A DNA stretch of 8,606 nucleotides from Bacteroidota bacterium. Lineage in GTDB: Bacteria > Bacteroidota > Bacteroidia > Chitinophagales > Chitinophagaceae. The position numbers and the translations under genes are program-made. The stretch is from contig JAEZIL010000134.1 of the NCBI GenBank assembly GCA_023436685.1, forward strand, positions 1 through 8,606, read 5' to 3'. This document shows positions 6,066-8,606 of the stretch, one piece after another. Position 1 is the stretch's first letter. Every line of letters starts with the position of its first letter. Below the pieces are notes generated by a model. That model was given only the letters and a program-made list of their open reading frames with translations, had not been told where the DNA came from and did no database searches.

Positions 6066-6449
6066 ATGAAAAAACTAAACATTATTTATTGGATCTTTAC
6101 TGCACTGCTATGCGGCCTTATGCTATTTTCTGCAATTGGAGGGTTAGCAAATCCCGAGGAATCGAAAAAGTTCATGGTCGACCATCTGGGTTATCCGCAC
6201 TATATAGAGGCTTTCCTGAGTATAGCTAAAATACTAGGTGTAATAGCTTTGCTGATACCGGGCTTCCCAAGGCTGAAAGAATGGGCCTATGCAGGTTTCT
6301 TTTTTGACCTTACAGGTGCTTTATATTCTACATTGTCGGTAGGCGATCCAGTATCCGGTGCTATTTTCTTTCTCGTATTCTATGTCTTTTTGTTTGGCTC
6401 CTACATTTATCATCACAAAAGGCTTCGATACCGTACACAAAATGCTTAA
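6066..6449 (+). CDS. DoxX-like inner-membrane protein
   Basis: The 127-residue protein has four predicted membrane helices at about 6-25, 46-64, 72-91 and 96-115, and a basic cytoplasmic tail (HHKRLRYR). Landmarks of the DoxX-like (DoxX_2) group are the first helix followed by SAIGGLANPEESKKFMVDHLGYP in two parts, AKILGVIALLIPGFPRLKEWAYAG (about 54-77) and FFDLTGALYSTLSVGD. The biochemical role of this group is not settled; the name comes from a subunit of an archaeal quinol oxidase and does not prove that activity. ATG 6066 follows an exact -7 box. The stop codon overlaps the start of the next gene by eight bases, so the two form an operon. Confidence 0.9.
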   Translation: MKKLNIIYWIFTALLCGLMLFSAIGGLANPEESKKFMVDHLGYPHYIEAFLSIAKILGVIALLIPGFPRLKEWAYAGFFFDLTGALYSTLSVGDPVSGAIFFLVFYVFLFGSYIYHHKRLRYRTQNA

Positions 6450-6678
6450 CTCTATAAGTGTGCAGGCTATGGTAGAGGTTTTTAAGACAAATGTGCAGGA
6501 GCACGACCATGCAGCCGAATTGACTGCTTTATTCACCCGTTGCTATCCGGGACATCGCATCAATTTCGACCTTGAAGACTGCGACAGGGTATTGCGTATT
6601 GAAGGCAATACCTTTCATCCGGGGCACATTGTTTCAATGATGCATGAGCACGGTTACGAATGCAGCATTATGGAATAG
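6442..6678 (+). CDS. Small ferredoxin-fold-like (HMA-like) protein, His/Cys-rich
   Basis: The protein has 78 residues from ATG 6442, or 69 if ATG 6469 (MVEVFKTNV) is used. ATG 6442 overlaps the DoxX-like stop by eight bases (ATGCTTAA), which suits translational coupling. The predicted pattern is beta-alpha-beta-beta-alpha-beta: VEVFKTNV (11-18), helix 20-34, HRINFDLED (38-46), RVLRIEG (49-55), helix 59-70, YECSIME. This is the fold of heavy-metal-associated domains, but the CxxC metal loop is absent. Small Bacteroidota proteins with 'EVFKTNV...NFDLEDCD..LR' are known to me only as hypothetical. Eight histidines and three cysteines in 78 residues, including HDH (21-23) and HEH (68-70), could bind metal; that is speculation. 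Function is unknown. Confidence 0.75.
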   Translation: MLNSISVQAMVEVFKTNVQEHDHAAELTALFTRCYPGHRINFDLEDCDRVLRIEGNTFHPGHIVSMMHEHGYECSIME

Positions 6679-6692
6679 TAGTACAAGTTTAA

Positions 6693-6729
6693 AACGCGTA
6701 AGGGAGGCTTTAGGCCTCCCTTACGCGTT
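6693..6729. terminator. Strong hairpin terminator between HMA-like gene and hmuS
   Basis: A perfect 16-bp stem pairs 6693-6708 with 6714-6729 (AACGCGTAAGGGAGGC and its complement) around the 5-base loop TTTAG. On the minus strand GTTTTAAAC follows directly, suiting the end of the hmuVS transcript. On the plus strand the T run comes only at 6746-6750. It separates stops at 6678 and 6748. Confidence 0.85.
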
Positions 6730-6747
6730 ATGGTCATTGTCATCTTT

Positions 6748-7770
6748 TTACGCTGTAACGTCTGCAACAAGTTGTCTCCATTCTTCCAGCTCAGGAATAC
6801 CGGGCTTACGTTTACCAAAATACTGGATGATCATCTCTCCTTTGTTGTCAAATAGTTCAAGGGAGGTCACGATACCATCTACGCTAGGCTTTTTTACCAT
6901 CCATGTGCTGGCAACATTCTCTTGCTTTAGGTGCAGGTTAAAATCAGGATCCAGAACATTGAACCAAGGGCCAGTTTCCAGCAATTTAGTTACAGTGCCG
7001 GTATGTATTTGTATGCAGCCACGGTTGCCCACAAAAGCCATAATTGGCACTTGCCTTTCCGAGGCTAATTGAAGCATTTTTATGCCAGCATGGTTGTCAA
7101 CCTGCTTAGCATGTCCTTCAGGTGCCAGGCGAAGCGCTTGTGTACGTGTCAGCCTGTACTGGCGTGTAAGGCCATAAAATTCGTGGGTGTCTTTCATGTT
7201 CAGCCAGCCCTGTTGAAAAGCAGCTGCGTCTATTGCACTATCGGGCATCTCGGCAGGAGGTGCGTCGTAAGGCGAAGTACCCATTTCGCTAGTTTGCTCG
7301 GCCGCAGTATATTTTTTTACAAACGTATCGTAAGCTTCTTTATTGCTGTCTTCGGTAAGGTATATTTTATGTACTGCTTCACCGCTTTTGTCAAAAAACT
7401 GCAAGCTGTGCCTGTCGCCCTCTGTTACTGCAAAGCCAAAGCTCCAGTTCATCATAAATAAGCGAAGATCAATATCCGGGTCTAATACAAGTCCTACCAT
7501 ACCTTCGAACGATACATTGTTGTAAACACCCTTACGTTCGTGTACGGCATCGTCGTTGCGGGTAAGCGCCATTACCTTACCCATGCTGCTTATTTCTTTC
7601 AGCATTTCCTTAAAGTCGCCTTCAAGGCGGGTTACACCATCGCCTACACGCAGGGCTACCAATTGGCCTTCGCCTACCTGCATGTTTTTAGCTATATCCC
7701 TGATACGCAGTTTGGGATTTTCGGTTTTGATTGTCTCGTATTGTTGTTTTAAGCTCATTGTTGTTTCCAT
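6748..7770 (-). CDS. hmuS: HmuS/HemS hemin-handling (hemin-degrading) protein
   Basis: The 340-residue cytoplasmic protein receives heme from the ABC importer and sequesters or degrades it to release iron. The duplicated HemS/ChuX fold is visible. The N-terminal half opens NPKLRIRDIAKNM (18-30) and has TRNDDAVHERKGVY (70-83). The C-terminal half has WLNMKDTHEFYGLTRQYRLTRTQALRLAP in two parts (189-217), IMAFVGNRGCIQIHTG (243-258) and YFGKRKPGIPE (317-327). H196 in DTHEF sits exactly where the heme-iron ligand His196 of Yersinia HemS is. R209, F246, K294 and R321 also match residue numbers I recall for its heme pocket. The length is typical. ATG 7758 (MSLKQQ) is an alternative start four residues in. 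The gene follows hmuV by 18 bases in one operon. A Fur-type control would sit upstream, outside the window. Confidence 0.94.
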   Translation of the reverse strand: METTMSLKQQYETIKTENPKLRIRDIAKNMQVGEGQLVALRVGDGVTRLEGDFKEMLKEISSMGKVMALTRNDDAVHERKGVYNNVSFEGMVGLVLDPDIDLRLFMMNWSFGFAVTEGDRHSLQFFDKSGEAVHKIYLTEDSNKEAYDTFVKKYTAAEQTSEMGTSPYDAPPAEMPDSAIDAAAFQQGWLNMKDTHEFYGLTRQYRLTRTQALRLAPEGHAKQVDNHAGIKMLQLASERQVPIMAFVGNRGCIQIHTGTVTKLLETGPWFNVLDPDFNLHLKQENVASTWMVKKPSVDGIVTSLELFDNKGEMIIQYFGKRKPGIPELEEWRQLVADVTA

Positions 7771-7788
7771 TTATTTGTAATTTATTTA

Positions 7789-8580
7789 TTAGCTAAGTGA
7801 TGCCGAAGGCATAATAATAGGATGACTATATGCCGAATGGTTAAAAATATGTATCGGGTAGTCAAATGCGGCACTGATAGTTTCGGTCTGCAGCACTTCT
7901 CCCGGTGTTCCAAAAGCCAGTGCTTCTCCGTTTTTCATCATCAATATCTTATCAGCATATTGTATAGCCAGGTTAAGGTCGTGTAGTACTGCTATTACAC
8001 AATTACCGTCGTTGGCAAAATTGCGTGCCAGCGTTAGCATATTATGTTGATGCCGTATATCCAGGTTGTTGCTTGGCTCATCCATAAACAGGTATCTTGT
8101 GCCAAAGCTTGACGCTTGCCAAATTTGGGCAAACACACGTGCCAAATGCACTCTTTGCTGTTCGCCACCTGAAAGCGAGAGATAGTTTCTGTTTGCATAA
8201 TGCGCTATGCCGGCTTTTTTCAAAGCTTGTTCCACTATGTCATGATCGCTGTTATGCGGGTGCTTCTTGAAGTGCGGGTACCTACCCATCATTACTACTT
8301 CACTTACAGTAAAGGGTAGTGTAAGTACCGTTTGTTGCTGTAGTACTGCGGTAAACTGAGCTAGTTCACTATGTTTCCATCCGGTTAATTCACGGTTTTG
8401 TATATGTACAGCTCCGTTGTGTTGCTGAAGGCTGCCGCTGGCAATCTTTAGTAAGGTAGATTTACCTGCACCGTTAGCACCGGCTATCACAACAATTTCA
8501 CCTGGTTGTGCTTGTAGCGAAATATTTTTCACTATTTGTCTTTTACCTGCTGTATAGGTTATGTTTTTTACTTCTAGCAT
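7789..8580 (-). CDS. hmuV: Heme ABC transporter ATP-binding protein HmuV
   Basis: The 263-residue peripheral ATPase belongs to a FecCD-type heme/siderophore importer on the inner membrane. Walker A is GANGAGKST (34-42), the Q loop is at Q81-Q83 (AVLQQQT), the ABC signature is LSGGEQQRV (136-144), Walker B is YLFMDEP (163-169), the D loop is NNLD (171-174) and the H loop is H200 in VLHDLN. TVSEVVMMGRYPHF (91-104) is typical of the FepC/HmuV branch. The insert QIWQASSFGTR (152-162) before Walker B is the longer form that HmuV proteins show. Assignment to heme rather than siderophore rests on the adjoining hmuS. ATG 8580 directly abuts a TAA (8583-8581) in the same frame, probably the end of the permease gene, so translation is likely coupled. 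Confidence 0.94.
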   Translation of the reverse strand: MLEVKNITYTAGKRQIVKNISLQAQPGEIVVIAGANGAGKSTLLKIASGSLQQHNGAVHIQNRELTGWKHSELAQFTAVLQQQTVLTLPFTVSEVVMMGRYPHFKKHPHNSDHDIVEQALKKAGIAHYANRNYLSLSGGEQQRVHLARVFAQIWQASSFGTRYLFMDEPSNNLDIRHQHNMLTLARNFANDGNCVIAVLHDLNLAIQYADKILMMKNGEALAFGTPGEVLQTETISAAFDYPIHIFNHSAYSHPIIMPSASLS

Positions 8581-8606
8581 TTAAAAGAATTTTTTTGTTC
8601 GCTTCT
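8581..8606 (-). CDS. Possible C-terminal end of upstream permease gene (hmuU), truncated by window
   Basis: Reading the minus strand from the window edge, the frame ending at TAA (8583-8581) is open and gives the basic tail KRTKKFF. A short basic tail followed at once by hmuV is what one expects of a FecCD-family permease end, and hmuU commonly precedes hmuV. Only seven full codons are visible, so identity is inferred from order alone. No promoter-like sequence is present here. Confidence 0.35.

Noticed and set aside
6358..6441. Upstream extension of the HMA-like gene to ATG 6358
   Set aside because: It would overlap the DoxX-like gene by about 90 bases and adds residues read out of frame from its last membrane helix; ATG 6442 gives a natural overlap.
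6644..7072. Plus-strand reading frames across hmuS and the terminator hairpin
   Set aside because: They lie antisense to a well-supported hmuS and cross the strong terminator; the translations are low-complexity shadows.

Overview
This window looks like chromosomal DNA of a Bacteroidota bacterium, most likely from the Chitinophagia/Sphingobacteriia side. The evidence is moderate GC, genes without Shine-Dalgarno sequences, two exact TAnnTTTG -7 promoter boxes, and families typical of that phylum (DUF4932, DUF6157, PepSY-like, DoxX-like). In addition, three predicted signal peptides all place Q directly after the cleaved A, the Bacteroidetes 'Q-rule'. The genus assignment is inference. I see no phage, transposon, CRISPR, integrase or toxin module.

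Layout. Positions 1-54 hold the 3' part of a tRNA-Arg(CCU), followed by its own terminator. A minus-strand gene for a DUF1826-like protein (147-842) follows. A plus-strand pair comes next: a secreted HExxH protein of the DUF4932 type (1055-2128) and a GNAT acetyltransferase two bases behind it (2131-2583). Two minus-strand genes, a small secreted PepSY-like protein (2592-2885) and a DinB-like protein (3007-3501), are separated by a hairpin terminator. Two plus-strand genes follow: an outer-membrane 'transporter'/MetA-like barrel (3641-4411) and a YghA/GSP39-type short-chain dehydrogenase (4468-5451). A bidirectional terminator separates them from a minus-strand DUF6157 gene (5498-5926). A plus-strand pair follows: a DoxX-like membrane protein (6066-6449) and an overlapping 78-residue ferredoxin-fold-like protein (6442-6678). 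It meets the heme-utilisation genes hmuS (6748-7770) and hmuV (7789-8580) head-on across a perfect 16-bp hairpin.

Function. The only clear pathway is heme iron use. HmuV is the ATPase of a heme importer, HmuS handles the imported heme in the cytoplasm, and the last 26 bases are probably the end of the preceding permease gene (hmuU). The rest is a set of short one- or two-gene units of general or unknown role: stress-type oxidoreductase, acetyltransferase, secreted and envelope proteins.

I did not find a convincing undescribed multi-gene system. The points most worth a second look are the DinB-like protein that has lost its metal-ligand histidines, the HxD...H...R arrangement in the DUF1826-like protein, the DUF4932-GNAT pair, and the His/Cys-rich protein overlapping the DoxX gene. 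Several starts were moved from the longest reading frame to an internal start, because the upstream codon lies in a promoter box or ahead of a signal peptide or family N-terminus.
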